DNA of 30,788 bases from Pseudomonadota bacterium (GCA_023390415.1 JAEWCW010000114.1:1-30788), one strand, 5' to 3'; shown: positions 8,340-16,770, numbered from the stretch's first letter. A program made the numbers and translations. The notes: generated by a model from the letters alone, not told the origin.

Positions 8340-8594
8340 CTACCTGAGCAGGTGGGGCTTGATCGCCGCGCCGGCAAAGGCACCGGGGATGCTGCCCGAT
8401 GCCGCGAAGATGAAGGCAAACGGCACGGCGACCGCGTCGGTCGATCCGCCGGGCCAGAGAGAAACCATCAGCAGGATTCCTCCGGCGGCGAGGATCGGCA
8501 GCAGGCAGCCACAAGCGGCCGGACGGACCCGGGTAAAGGCGGAGAGCAGGAGGCTCGTGAGGAACGAGACCGCGATGATCGCTCCCACCGTCAT
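8340..8594 (-). CDS. Small three-helix membrane protein, function unknown
   Basis: The product is 84 residues, almost entirely hydrophobic. Likely membrane spans are residues 2-20, 28-47 and 55-78, with short charged links. I do not recognise a family. The ATG at 8594 has AGGTGAG six bases upstream, a good ribosome-binding site. It lies seven bases beyond the end of the acyl-carrier-like gene, so the two form a two-gene transcription unit. Both sit between tRNA-Ala and a degenerate tRNA copy. Confidence 0.65.
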   Translation of the reverse strand: MTVGAIIAVSFLTSLLLSAFTRVRPAACGCLLPILAAGGILLMVSLWPGGSTDAVAVPFAFIFAASGSIPGAFAGAAIKPHLLR

Positions 8595-8601
8595 GCGCAG
8601 C

Positions 8602-9309
8602 TCACCTCGGCGCGCCGGTGACTGCGCCGCGTTGCGGGGGGTGGAGCGTGGTCTCCGGCCCGATCTCCTCCTGCCGTAGCATCCCGTGCTCCGCGGCCAG
8701 GGCGACGAGCGCGGACCAGAGATGCGGCGGGCGTCCGCCGGCTTGCCTGAGGGTTTGGCTGTTCAGCGGGACGGTGCGGCGTACCAGGTCGCCGAGGGTC
8801 ACCATCCCCGCAGGGAGACGCCCCGGATCGATCCACAGAAGCACAAAACCGGCGAGCGAGAGCAGGGCAGCGGCGGCGCTGGGAATCCAGAGCCGCGCGA
8901 GGAAAGCGACGATGGCAACTGTGCCGCCTGCCAACAGCAGCCAGCCGCCCGCGACTCCAAGCCAGGTCTGGCCGTGGATGGGAAGCCGTAGCCCCGTCTT
9001 CTTCCCCAGCTTCCTGAACAATCGGGCGGGCGGCAGGCCGATGCCCGTCAGCTCCGTCCCCGGCCTGACGCCGCACCTGTCCTCCGGCGCGATCGAGCGG
9101 CGAAGCCGGTAGAAGACGAAAGAGGAGCTGCAGCTTCCGCCCACGTCGTTCCAATCGGGCAGACGCGCGCGCAGGATATGATAGAGATCGCCGACGGTGA
9201 CGACCCTTTCGGCCTCGTCATTGGCGATCTCGACGCCGAAGGCCTCCTCGATATCTTCGACGAGATCGATCGCACCCCATTCCGGGTCCAGATCCAGCGT
9301 GTTCGCCAT
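8602..9309 (-). CDS. Membrane protein with a degenerate acyl-carrier-like domain
   Basis: This 235-residue protein begins with a stretch (about residues 8-50) that resembles helices II-IV of an acyl carrier protein: acidic, IDLVEDIEEAFGVEI, then a TVGDL turn. The Asp-Ser-Leu motif that would carry phosphopantetheine is absent (DPEWGAIDL stands there), so it should not carry acyl chains in the usual way. A cysteine/serine-rich segment, SCSSSFVFYRLRR, follows, then two membrane spans (about 116-138 and 142-162) and a second TLGDLVRR-like module near 171-178. The start is ATG 9309; an in-frame extension to 9339 is possible. The ribosome-binding site is weak. The function is not known to me. Confidence 0.7.
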   Translation of the reverse strand: MANTLDLDPEWGAIDLVEDIEEAFGVEIANDEAERVVTVGDLYHILRARLPDWNDVGGSCSSSFVFYRLRRSIAPEDRCGVRPGTELTGIGLPPARLFRKLGKKTGLRLPIHGQTWLGVAGGWLLLAGGTVAIVAFLARLWIPSAAAALLSLAGFVLLWIDPGRLPAGMVTLGDLVRRTVPLNSQTLRQAGGRPPHLWSALVALAAEHGMLRQEEIGPETTLHPPQRGAVTGAPR

Positions 9310-9383
9310 CCCCCGATCATGCGGCTTGCGTCCAGGCACCGCAATATCGGCGAGGGCGAACGCTTACGTTGCGAAACAGGCGC

Positions 9384-9457
9384 TGGGCCGGAGTGAGGAG
9401 GGGAGCGCTGCAATGACATTGCAGAGGTCAGGGGTTCGATGCCCATCGGCTCCATGA
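9384..9457 (+). pseudogene. Decayed tRNA-Ala copy
   Basis: Positions 9403-9457 align without gaps to 8075-8129 of tRNA-Ala with 50 of 55 bases identical, and the next five bases (ttccc) also match. One change turns the anticodon GGC into GAC. The 5' acceptor strand is still traceable (TGGGCCG, six of seven pairs). The D arm is shortened and cannot pair, one T-stem pair is lost, and CCA has become TGA. It is in the same orientation as the intact tRNA and should not be functional. It may be a duplication remnant or an old attachment-site repeat. Confidence 0.82.
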
Positions 9458-9529
9458 TTCCCCGCGATTGTCCTTTCCTGACATAGGTGAGGACGCTAGA
9501 CCCAATCGTCATCGCGAGGGTTGCACTCC

Positions 9530-11194
9530 ATGCAGAAGCTGGAGAACCGCACCGGGAGGGTCATCGCGCTGGGGCGGCTCGCCCTGTCCGGGGTGATCCT
9601 CGCCGCAATCGGCTACGGCCGAGCGGCGGTTTCCGAATTCGGCCCTGCCGCGTCCCTGCTCTCCATCGCTTATGCGCTGTTCGCGGCCGTGCTGCTCGCG
9701 CTGACCTGGTCCAACTGGTGGCTGCAGCACCGACTGACCGGCCCAGCGCATCTGGTCGACGTGCTCTTCTTCCTCGCGCTCACTGCCTCGACGGGGACCA
9801 ATACCAGTCCGTTCTTCATCTTCTTCGTCTTCCTGGTCATGTCCGCGGCCGCCAAATGGGGATGGCGCGGAGCGATCTGGACGGGGATCGTCGTCGCCCT
9901 CCTGTTCGTGGGGCAGACCTCGATCGGGCTGCTGCAGGAGACGCACGGCCCGCAGGACTATGTCCGAACGATCGCGCGCGGCGGCCACCTGCTCGTGCTG
10001 TCGCTGATGATCGCCTGGTTCGGATTCAACCGCCTCAGCGTCGAGCGCCAGTCGCCGACCTTCTTCATCCCCCCGGATTCCATCGATCCGCCGATCCGCC
10101 AGGCCCTGGCGCAGATCGCCGAATGTTTCGACGCGCATACGGTCGCCCTGGTCTGGTGGGAGCGCGACGAGCCCTGGTTCAACCTGTCCTGCTGGATCCG
10201 CGACGGCAGCTACGAGACGACCCGGCTGAGTCCGGGAGAGGTCGGACAGCCGGTCGACGCGCGGATGGAAGGAAAGACCTTCCTGTTCGATTCCCGCGCC
10301 CGCCACGCACTCGGTCTCGCGGACGGCCGAATCGAGGCCGTGGCCGGCATCGACGCCTTCAGCCCTTTGCTCGCCGCCCAGCTGGGCGTCGCCACCGGCC
10401 TCGCCACCCCGCTCGCCTCCGAATCGATCGAGGGCTATTTCGTCGCCGGCGGGATCGAGGGCCTGTGCCGGGACGACCTCGTCGTCGCGCACCGCGCGGG
10501 CATGGACATAGCCCGCGGGTTCGATCGATCCGACGCTCTTCGAAGCTCGATCGACTCGACCGAGGTCGAGACCCGGCTCGGAATTGCGCGCGATCTCCAC
10601 GACAGCCTCTCGCAGATCCTCGCCGGGATCGCGCTGAAGATCCGCGCCGTCCGAACCTCGACCAAGAGCGAGCGCGAACGCGCCGAGGACCTTGCCGGGA
10701 TCGAGGCGGAACTGGTGCGCTACCAGCGCGACGTCCGGGACGTGATCGATGAACTGCGCACCCCGCCGGCGGATTCGCTGCGAGTCCATCTCGGCGCGAG
10801 CCTGTCGCAGCTTGCCGCCTGGCTGCAGCGACACTGGAACATTGCGGTCGAGTTTGAGGGCGAGGGGGCCGGCCCGGTCTCGCGGGGCCTGGAGGCCGAG
10901 ATCGGCCGGCTTCTGCGCGAGGCGACCGCCAATGCGGTCCGCCACGGCCAGGCGACCCGCATCCGCCTTTCCGCAGCGCAGGAGGACGGCCACATCCTGC
11001 TCCGCGTCGGCGACAATGGCCGTGGCTTCCCGGTGCGCGGCCAGTTCGACGAACGGCAGCTCAGGCGCGAGAAGTTCGGGCCGCGCTCGATCATCGAGCG
11101 GGTCGGCCATCTCGGCGGAACGCTGTCCCTCGAATCCGAGGACGATGGCGCCTTGCTGATCGTCCGCATTCCGATCCAGACTATCGAGCCATGA
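9530..11194 (+). CDS. NarL-type membrane sensor histidine kinase
   Basis: The 554-residue product has four to six membrane spans in residues 12-168 and a GAF-like region (about 180-325). A HisKA_3 dimerisation domain follows with phospho-acceptor H357 in ARDLHDSLSQILAG. The HATPase_c domain has an N box (REATANAVRHG, about 463-473) and a G1 box (VGDNGRGF, 493-500). This is the NarX/DegS-like kinase class that partners LuxR-type regulators. The signal is unknown; the membrane part and GAF-like region could sense envelope or cytosolic cues. The ATG at 9530 has GAGGG nine bases upstream, better than an in-frame TTG at 9521. The last bases overlap the response-regulator start as ATGA. Proximity to the pilus genes suggests control of them, but this is inference. 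Confidence 0.92.
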   Translation: MQKLENRTGRVIALGRLALSGVILAAIGYGRAAVSEFGPAASLLSIAYALFAAVLLALTWSNWWLQHRLTGPAHLVDVLFFLALTASTGTNTSPFFIFFVFLVMSAAAKWGWRGAIWTGIVVALLFVGQTSIGLLQETHGPQDYVRTIARGGHLLVLSLMIAWFGFNRLSVERQSPTFFIPPDSIDPPIRQALAQIAECFDAHTVALVWWERDEPWFNLSCWIRDGSYETTRLSPGEVGQPVDARMEGKTFLFDSRARHALGLADGRIEAVAGIDAFSPLLAAQLGVATGLATPLASESIEGYFVAGGIEGLCRDDLVVAHRAGMDIARGFDRSDALRSSIDSTEVETRLGIARDLHDSLSQILAGIALKIRAVRTSTKSERERAEDLAGIEAELVRYQRDVRDVIDELRTPPADSLRVHLGASLSQLAAWLQRHWNIAVEFEGEGAGPVSRGLEAEIGRLLREATANAVRHGQATRIRLSAAQEDGHILLRVGDNGRGFPVRGQFDERQLRREKFGPRSIIERVGHLGGTLSLESEDDGALLIVRIPIQTIEP

Positions 11195-11820
11195 TTCGCC
11201 TGCTCATCGTCGACGATCATCCCATCATCGTGTCCGGGGTCGAGGCTCTGCTGCTCGAGACCGATTTCCGGATCGTCCGGCACGTCCGCCGCGGCGACGA
11301 GGCGCTGCAGGCGATCGCCGAGGACTCGCCGGACATCGTCCTCCTCGACGAGCGGCTCCCCGGGAAGAACGGGCTCGACATCTTTCGCGAGCTTCGGGCG
11401 CGCGGCGACAGGCGGCCGGTGGTGCTGCTCACCGGCACGATGGCCGAGGCGCGCGCGATGGAGGCGGTGGCGGAGGGGATCGACGGCTTCGTGCTCAAGC
11501 ATTCCGCGCCGGACCATCTCATCGCCTGCCTCGGATCGGTGCGCCGCGGCGAGCGCTGGATCGAGCGGAGCATCCTCCAGCTCGCCTTCGATCGGACGAC
11601 CAAGCGCGACATGGACCATGGCCCTTTCGCCGGGCTCACCCCGCGCGAGCAGGACATCGTTCGGCTCGCCGGCCAGAATGTGCGCAATGCGGAGATCGCG
11701 GCTCGGCTCGGGATCCAGGAAGGGACGGTGAAGGTCCACCTCCATAATATCTACGAGAAGCTGGGGCTTTCGAACCGGGTCGACCTGGTGATGCTGATCC
11801 GCGACGGCCATCGCGGGTGA
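11191..11820 (+). CDS. NarL/FixJ family response regulator
   Basis: The 209-residue product has a receiver domain (1-120) with acidic pair D8/D9, phospho-acceptor D53 in LLDERLPG, T81 and K103. A LuxR-type HTH follows (about 147-205), including LTPREQDIVRLAGQ and the recognition segment EGTVKVHLHNIYEKLGL. It is a DNA-binding regulator switched on by phosphotransfer, presumably from the overlapping kinase. All key receiver residues are present. The next gene, 111 bases downstream on the same strand, encodes a pilin-like protein, and the pilus operon converges on it, so these are plausible targets. Confidence 0.93.
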   Translation: MIRLLIVDDHPIIVSGVEALLLETDFRIVRHVRRGDEALQAIAEDSPDIVLLDERLPGKNGLDIFRELRARGDRRPVVLLTGTMAEARAMEAVAEGIDGFVLKHSAPDHLIACLGSVRRGERWIERSILQLAFDRTTKRDMDHGPFAGLTPREQDIVRLAGQNVRNAEIAARLGIQEGTVKVHLHNIYEKLGLSNRVDLVMLIRDGHRG

Positions 11821-11907
11821 CCCGCGAAGGCTAAGACGCCGAAAAGGTAACCGCCGGATTCACCATTCGCATCAACGATATATTCCGGCCCGCTAGGTTA
11901 AGCGCAC

Positions 11908-11931
11908 GGCAAGACGAAAAGGAGTCTTGCC
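11908..11931 (+). promoter_or_regulatory. Perfect hairpin around the pilin ribosome-binding site
   Basis: Arms GGCAAGAC (11908-11915) and GTCTTGCC (11924-11931) are perfect complements around the eight-base loop GAAAAGGA. The Shine-Dalgarno sequence AAGGAG occupies the loop and first arm base, and the ATG follows the second arm directly. In RNA this would place the binding site in a loop beside an 8-bp stem, so it could tune translation. As DNA it is an inverted repeat that could also be an operator. Confidence 0.6.
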
Positions 11932-12342
11932 ATGAAACGCATTGCATCGGCCCTGGTGGCGGCGAGCGCGGTCTTTGCCGGTCCGGCACAGGCAGCCGAG
12001 CTGTCGGGCGCCTCGTACACGATCGAGATCAGGGGCGTTGTCCCCACCATCTGCCGCGCCACTTTCGAATCCGCTGTCGTTTCGGCGGGTCCGGGGGAGA
12101 CGTCGCTCGGCGCGCTCAACGAGTTCTGCAACAGCCCGAACGGCTACCAGGTCTACGTCGAAAGCTCCCCCGAGCTCGACGGCGCGAGCCTGGTGGTGGA
12201 CGGCCGCACGGTCGCCCTGGACGGCAACGCACCGGTGCTGGTCGCGGCCTCCGACCGCCCGAACATCCTCTCGCGCAACGTCAGCCTGTCGTCGCCGAGC
12301 GGGGTCAGCGGTTCGCTGTCCTTCCGGATCGTCGCGCGCTGA
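11932..12342 (+). CDS. Secreted pilin-like protein (spore coat U type), orphan
   Basis: The 136-residue product has a signal peptide ending at AQA (about residue 21) and a small beta-rich mature domain with two cysteines (C41 and C66). These are placed as the disulfide of spore-coat-U type pilins, with the usual hydrophobic-then-TIC pattern before the first cysteine. It ends in a strand-like SGSLSFRIVAR. It is smaller than the subunits in the facing operon and lies on the opposite strand, next to the two-component genes. It could be an extra subunit, an anchor or a terminator of the fibre. Its ribosome-binding site AAGGAG sits inside a perfect hairpin. Secreted pilin-like identity is likely; the exact role is open. 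Confidence 0.72.
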   Translation: MKRIASALVAASAVFAGPAQAAELSGASYTIEIRGVVPTICRATFESAVVSAGPGETSLGALNEFCNSPNGYQVYVESSPELDGASLVVDGRTVALDGNAPVLVAASDRPNILSRNVSLSSPSGVSGSLSFRIVAR

Positions 12343-12356
12343 ATTGAGAAAATCGC

Positions 12357-12392
12357 CGGCGGCCGGACAGCCGAAAGGCCGTTCGGCCGCCG
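12357..12392 (-). terminator. Probable terminator of the pilus operon
   Basis: Arms CGGCGGCCG (12357-12365) and CGGCCGCCG (12384-12392) pair perfectly. Inside them GAC/GTT and GCC/GGC continue the stem around one A-C mismatch, closing on a GAAA loop. Read leftward, the hairpin is followed by GCGATTTTC, a short T-run. It lies between the convergent orphan pilin and the last gene of the operon, so it may serve both strands, but the T-run favours the leftward one. Confidence 0.6.
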
Positions 12393-12443
12393 ACTTCGGT
12401 CTCCGGGCCGCACCGGTGGGCAGCGCGGTCCGGAGCGCCGATT

Positions 12444-13484
12444 CTATGGGCAGGTCACGCCCGGCGTGAGTGCCGCGAGCGGCGTCACGGTGACCGTGAG
12501 AATGTCCTGGTAGTTGGGCGCCGGAACCTCGTCCAAGCCGCCCTCCAGAAGCTGCACGCTCACCGGATGGTTGATCCCGCCCGACAGGGGCGGCGCGCCC
12601 AGTCCGGCACGGACGCAAGTCTTGGTGATCGGCAAGACGTTGGTCGGATCGCGCGTCTGGCCGAGGAACGTCGCCTGGTAGCGCAAAATCTGCGTCTCGG
12701 TGAGCAGGTTACCGGTCGGATAGGTCATCCGATAGTTGTTCGCGGACGTCATCGCGATCGTGTAGGGCCCTGAGCTCGCAACCCGGATATTGCCGTTCGG
12801 CGGCGTAAGCGCGATCGCCTGCGCGTCGGTCTTGTCGCCGACCTCCCCGAAAGCGAGGGCGGGGCCGATATAGCTGGCCTGGAGTCCGCTCAAGACCACG
12901 ATTGGGAAGGTCATCTGATTGGGCAAGGTCCCGCCGCCGGGCGCATTGCCGGGCTGGGCGTTGCACGTATATTCGAGGTCGAACGACAGGTTCTGCGACG
13001 CGTTCAGGTTCAGGTTGGCCGGAAATTGCACGGAGAAGACGACATTCACCGTGTCCGATCCGGGGTTGTTCCCAGTGAACTCGATGTGCGCGAAGCGGTT
13101 GGCTGCGGACGGGGTCCCGGCCAAAGTCGGCGACGTTGCGCCGAAATTATAGAAGACGTTGAGGAGCGGCGGCTCGAGCGTCGCATTCGATCCGATCGAG
13201 ACCGGCGTGATGATCATGCCGTTCGCGGACGCGTTCTGCGCGCGAAGGATGAAGCGCACATGCTCAGTCCGCGATCCGCCCGGCGGGTTGAAGCGTGTCA
13301 GCGTCAGCGTGACCTGGGTCGAAGCAAGTCCGCTCGGATTGAATGGATCGTAGGTCGCCGTGGACCCGACCGCTCCCTGGCCGCTCATTCCGCAAACAGT
13401 CGTCTGCGCCAGTGCAGGCGAGGTGAGCATAGCGCATCCAGCGACAATGGCGGCCATTGCTGCGAGAAGACGTTTCATTCTCAT
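12444..13484 (-). CDS. Two-domain tip-type pilus subunit (CsuE position)
   Basis: The product has about 346 residues. A signal peptide (ends near SPALAQ) leads into an N-terminal beta-rich domain (about 30-190) with C-G-M near its start and a cysteine in EYTCNAQP. A second domain (about 200-346) ends with the spore-coat-U style final strand YQDILTVTVTPL. Size, two domains and the position after the usher match tip adhesins such as CsuE of archaic pili, where the N-terminal domain binds surfaces. Starts are ambiguous: GTG 13493, ATG 13484 and ATG 13478 all lie in frame; 13484 is used here. The gene touches or overlaps the usher stop, so it is the last gene of the operon. Confidence 0.8.
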   Translation of the reverse strand: MRMKRLLAAMAAIVAGCAMLTSPALAQTTVCGMSGQGAVGSTATYDPFNPSGLASTQVTLTLTRFNPPGGSRTEHVRFILRAQNASANGMIITPVSIGSNATLEPPLLNVFYNFGATSPTLAGTPSAANRFAHIEFTGNNPGSDTVNVVFSVQFPANLNLNASQNLSFDLEYTCNAQPGNAPGGGTLPNQMTFPIVVLSGLQASYIGPALAFGEVGDKTDAQAIALTPPNGNIRVASSGPYTIAMTSANNYRMTYPTGNLLTETQILRYQATFLGQTRDPTNVLPITKTCVRAGLGAPPLSGGINHPVSVQLLEGGLDEVPAPNYQDILTVTVTPLAALTPGVTCP

Positions 13485-13485
13485 G

Positions 13486-15993
13486 TCATTCACCGCTTTC
13501 TGACGGCGTCAGGTCGCCGAGGCGGACAATGCTTTCGCCATTGTCCGGCACATCGATAACATAACTGCTGCCGAGTTCGTCGTTCATTCGTATCCGCCAC
13601 CGTCCCGGAGCGAGACCGGTCGCACCGAAGCGCCCGTCCCGGTTGGTGAAGATCTGGATCGGCTCGCGATCGGGATGGGCGAGCTCGGTGGCCGTGCCAG
13701 TCAGCAGCGAGATCGGTTCCCGATCCCGGTTGATCAGGCGCCCGAGCGCCGTGACGTTGTAGTTGGATCCCACTTCCAGCAAGTATCCGCTCCGATATGG
13801 CGGGAAGACGCGGAAGGCGCCCCGGCCGAGATCGAAGCCCGCCGGCGCGGTCGGCACGTCCACGGTGATCGTGCGCTCCGAATAGGAGCTGAGGCTCGGC
13901 TGCGTCGCCGCGTTGAAATCGCCGCTGTTGGCGGTGAAGCCAAAGGGCGTGGGGTCCACGAAGATATTGGCGTTGCGCAGCGAGCGGTGACCGCGGACGA
14001 TCGCGAAGCTGTCGTAGATCGGCCGGCCCATCGACAACTGGCCGTCGGCGATCGCAAGCGAGGTGGCGAAGCGGAACGATGTGCGCTGGCTGCGCGAATT
14101 GCCGAAATCGTTGTCGAACGTGCCGAAGTGGCTGATCCCGAGCTCCGATCGGTTCGCATAATAATTGCCGACGAAATTGACCCCTGAGCCGAAATCGCTC
14201 CGCTCGACATCGGCCGCAATGTTGTAGGAGCCGACGCCCTGGCCGTGCAGCATGTTGTAGGAGAGCCGGGCGCGATCGAACCTGGTGTCGTAATCGGCGC
14301 GACCGCTGGAATAGCGGCCGAAGCGGACGGTCGCCGAGATCAGCCCCGCGACCCGGCGGCCGAGATTGTCCTGCTCCCAGCGCAGGTCGCCGGTGAAGCT
14401 GACCCGGTCGTTGAACCGGTAGCCCATGGTCCCGCGCAGGTTCCAGGCGTCGCGGCCGTTGGACCGGGCGTGCGAATAGCGCCCGTCGAGCCCGCCATAG
14501 AGATTGTCGTTGAAGGCGTGCGAATAGCCGCCGCCGGCCTCCCAGTCATAGGGATTGCTGGGGATGATCGTGCCCATCGCGCCGAAATTGCGGCTGCGGC
14601 TCTCGAAGAACATGCTGAGCGAGTCGGCGCGGCCGTTGCGGCGCTGGATCAGCCGCTGGAAGGTGGCGAGCACCGCCCTGCCGGAGCCGAAGCCGTCGAT
14701 GTTCGAGATCGAGAAATTGCCCGAGATGGTGCCGATCGGGGTCGCCATCACGGCCTCGATCCCGCCCATCTGGGAATCGGAATTGGCCTGGAAGTTGGCG
14801 CCCATGGTCAGCGTGTCGCTGACGCCGTGGCGGACGAAGCCGCTGACGGCGAAATCGTCGCTATAGTCGGGGCCGTCGGCCGAGAGCGGGGCCTCGACGC
14901 CGCCATAGAGGCCGAACTCGGTGAGCCCGCGGGCGAGCTGCGACTGATCGAGGAAGACGTTGAAGCGCAGGATTTCGGTGCGGCCGGTATCGTCGAGCAC
15001 GGCGAGCCGGATGTCGTTCGCGCCCTGGGTGAAGGGGAAGTCGCGCAAATTGTAGACGCCGGGGGCAAGCGCCACGCGGCGCACGATCTGCCCGTTCACC
15101 TGGATCTCCACCGTCGACGGCCGATCGAGCCGGAAGCTGCGGTCGCCGCGCGGGCGCACGATCTGCTGCGGCTGGAGCACGCTGTAGGAGCGGAAGACCG
15201 AGATTCCGGCAATGTCCGGCGCGGACTGGAATCCGCGCGCGATGGTCTGGAGATCGCCCGCCGTCCAGCGGACGAGATTGTGCCGGTCGTCGTAGACAAG
15301 GCGCGAGCCGAGGCGCTGGAAGTCGACGCCGTTGGAGCCGGGCTGGTAGATCGCCTCGGTCTCGGCGACGACGCCGCCGATCCGTGCTGCTGCGTCGAGG
15401 AAGAAGATCGGCTCCTGGAAGCCGTCGTCGGGCCCCTCCCAGAGATAGTCCGCATTGCCGCGGATGTTGATGTAGGCGCTGAAGCCGGCGGGCTGCGCGA
15501 ATTCGCCGATGCGGGCGCGGTCGAGGGGCGTGACCTGCACCGTGCGCGAGGCGCGGCGCTCGCTGGCGATCTGGAGGTCAAGCCCCGGGTCCTGAGGATT
15601 GTAGCGTATTCCGATCCCGGAGGCCTCGAAATCGGCGGGCGTCAGGCTGGTGCGCCCGGCGAAGCTGCCCTGCAGCGTGCGCAGCACGTCCGGATCGACG
15701 ACGTTGGAGAGCAGATCGAGCAGGCGCTGCGCCGAGAATTCGACGCGCCCCTCGGGCGAGACCGTGATGATGACGTCGCCGAGATAGACCGCGCCGTCCC
15801 GCGCCGGCACCGTCAGGGTGACGGAGCGGCCCGCGGTGGGCGCGATCGGGCCGGAGCCGTCGATGACGATCCGCCGCTCTTGCGCCTGGGTGGTCTGTCC
15901 GGGCTGATCGCCGGCGAGTGCCGGCGAGGCCAGCGCGGCCGTTGCGCAGCCGGCCAGCAGCGAGCAGGCGCCGAGGCGGAGCGGCCTAGCCAT
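13486..15993 (-). CDS. Outer-membrane fimbrial usher
   Basis: The 835-residue product is a FimD/PapC/CsuD-like usher, the outer-membrane pore that receives chaperone-subunit complexes and assembles the pilus. A signal peptide ends near ASPALA (residue 27). An N-terminal periplasmic region follows, then a long beta-barrel with many alternating aromatic strands. A plug-like insert lies at about 290-345 (RPSTVEIQVNGQIVRRVAL, then GVYNLRDFP). The C-terminal region contains NRDGRFGATGLAPGRWRI. Length is normal for archaic ushers. The ATG at 15993 overlaps the chaperone stop by eight bases and the downstream tip gene is equally close, so translation is coupled through the operon. Confidence 0.93.
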   Translation of the reverse strand: MARPLRLGACSLLAGCATAALASPALAGDQPGQTTQAQERRIVIDGSGPIAPTAGRSVTLTVPARDGAVYLGDVIITVSPEGRVEFSAQRLLDLLSNVVDPDVLRTLQGSFAGRTSLTPADFEASGIGIRYNPQDPGLDLQIASERRASRTVQVTPLDRARIGEFAQPAGFSAYINIRGNADYLWEGPDDGFQEPIFFLDAAARIGGVVAETEAIYQPGSNGVDFQRLGSRLVYDDRHNLVRWTAGDLQTIARGFQSAPDIAGISVFRSYSVLQPQQIVRPRGDRSFRLDRPSTVEIQVNGQIVRRVALAPGVYNLRDFPFTQGANDIRLAVLDDTGRTEILRFNVFLDQSQLARGLTEFGLYGGVEAPLSADGPDYSDDFAVSGFVRHGVSDTLTMGANFQANSDSQMGGIEAVMATPIGTISGNFSISNIDGFGSGRAVLATFQRLIQRRNGRADSLSMFFESRSRNFGAMGTIIPSNPYDWEAGGGYSHAFNDNLYGGLDGRYSHARSNGRDAWNLRGTMGYRFNDRVSFTGDLRWEQDNLGRRVAGLISATVRFGRYSSGRADYDTRFDRARLSYNMLHGQGVGSYNIAADVERSDFGSGVNFVGNYYANRSELGISHFGTFDNDFGNSRSQRTSFRFATSLAIADGQLSMGRPIYDSFAIVRGHRSLRNANIFVDPTPFGFTANSGDFNAATQPSLSSYSERTITVDVPTAPAGFDLGRGAFRVFPPYRSGYLLEVGSNYNVTALGRLINRDREPISLLTGTATELAHPDREPIQIFTNRDGRFGATGLAPGRWRIRMNDELGSSYVIDVPDNGESIVRLGDLTPSESGE

Positions 15994-16744
15994 CGGTCGA
16001 GAACTGGGCCTCGACGGTCCCAGCTTCCGTTGGAAGCTCGATCGGGATGAGCACGCGGCGGGTCTGCCCGGCGCCGATCAGGCCGAAGCCGATCGTCTGC
16101 TGAATCTCCGGCCCGCCCATGCTGCGCCGAAAGACCTCGTGTCCGGCCGCGTCGCGCTGGACGATGCGAAGGCGCCCGTTCGAGAGATAACCGTGCGCGG
16201 GCGAATTGTTGGTCACGGTGATTGCCGGAACCGGCTTTCCGTCCGCATTCCGGCCGACCTCGGCTCCGGTGACCGCGAGCGCCGGCCGCGCCCCCGTCGG
16301 AGCGACGCTGACCAGGACCTGGAAATTGTACAGGATCTGGATTGCCGACTGGCCCTGCGGCATCTGCACGGGCAGCTGGGCGACCGTCACATAATAATGT
16401 TTCGACCGCGCCAGATCCGGATTGCCGACATATTGCACCCGGAAGGTCTGGGTCTGCCCGGGCTGGATCAGCGCCTGGGCCGGGAAGACCAGCAGGTCCC
16501 CCGGGTCGGAGCCGGTCGGCTGGACGCCGTCCTCGCCGAGGTTGAGTTCCTGAATGCGGATCTCGACCGGAAGCGGGGTGGCGAACGTGTTCTCAACGGT
16601 CACCACCTGGCTCATTGTCCGGCCCGCGGTGCTCAGGTTGATCACCACCGGCTGGACGGTCATTGCGACGAGGCTGCCGCTCAGGCCGAAGGCGGCCAGC
16701 AGGATCAGCGCGCGCGTCAGAATTTTGCGCCCCACAGACGTCAC
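15986..16744 (-). CDS. Periplasmic pilus assembly chaperone
   Basis: The 252-residue product is a PapD/CsuC-like chaperone that folds and caps pilin subunits in the periplasm by donor-strand complementation. A signal peptide ends near GSLVA (about residue 27). The first immunoglobulin-like domain includes VQPVVINLS, a conserved basic/hydrophobic strand (RTMSQVVTVENT) and FPAQALIQPGQTQTFRVQY. The second domain follows from about residue 150. The start is GTG at 16744, because GGGGGAG lies seven bases upstream and this gives a clean signal peptide; longer in-frame reading runs across the upstream pilin gene. It sits between the pilin genes and the usher. Confidence 0.9.
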   Translation of the reverse strand: MTSVGRKILTRALILLAAFGLSGSLVAMTVQPVVINLSTAGRTMSQVVTVENTFATPLPVEIRIQELNLGEDGVQPTGSDPGDLLVFPAQALIQPGQTQTFRVQYVGNPDLARSKHYYVTVAQLPVQMPQGQSAIQILYNFQVLVSVAPTGARPALAVTGAEVGRNADGKPVPAITVTNNSPAHGYLSNGRLRIVQRDAAGHEVFRRSMGGPEIQQTIGFGLIGAGQTRRVLIPIELPTEAGTVEAQFSTDG

Positions 16745-16770
16745 GTCATTTCTCCCCCACCGTGGCGGAC

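Noticed and set aside
8065..8514. Leftward frames across the tRNA and its copy starting with a GIEPLTSAM-type peptide
   Set aside because: This peptide is the known artefact of translating a tRNA gene backwards; the tRNA structure explains the sequence.
14245..16050. A 601-codon rightward open frame antisense to the usher
   Set aside because: It is a shadow of the usher, with repetitive Ala/Glu/Arg composition and no ribosome-binding site or family motifs.
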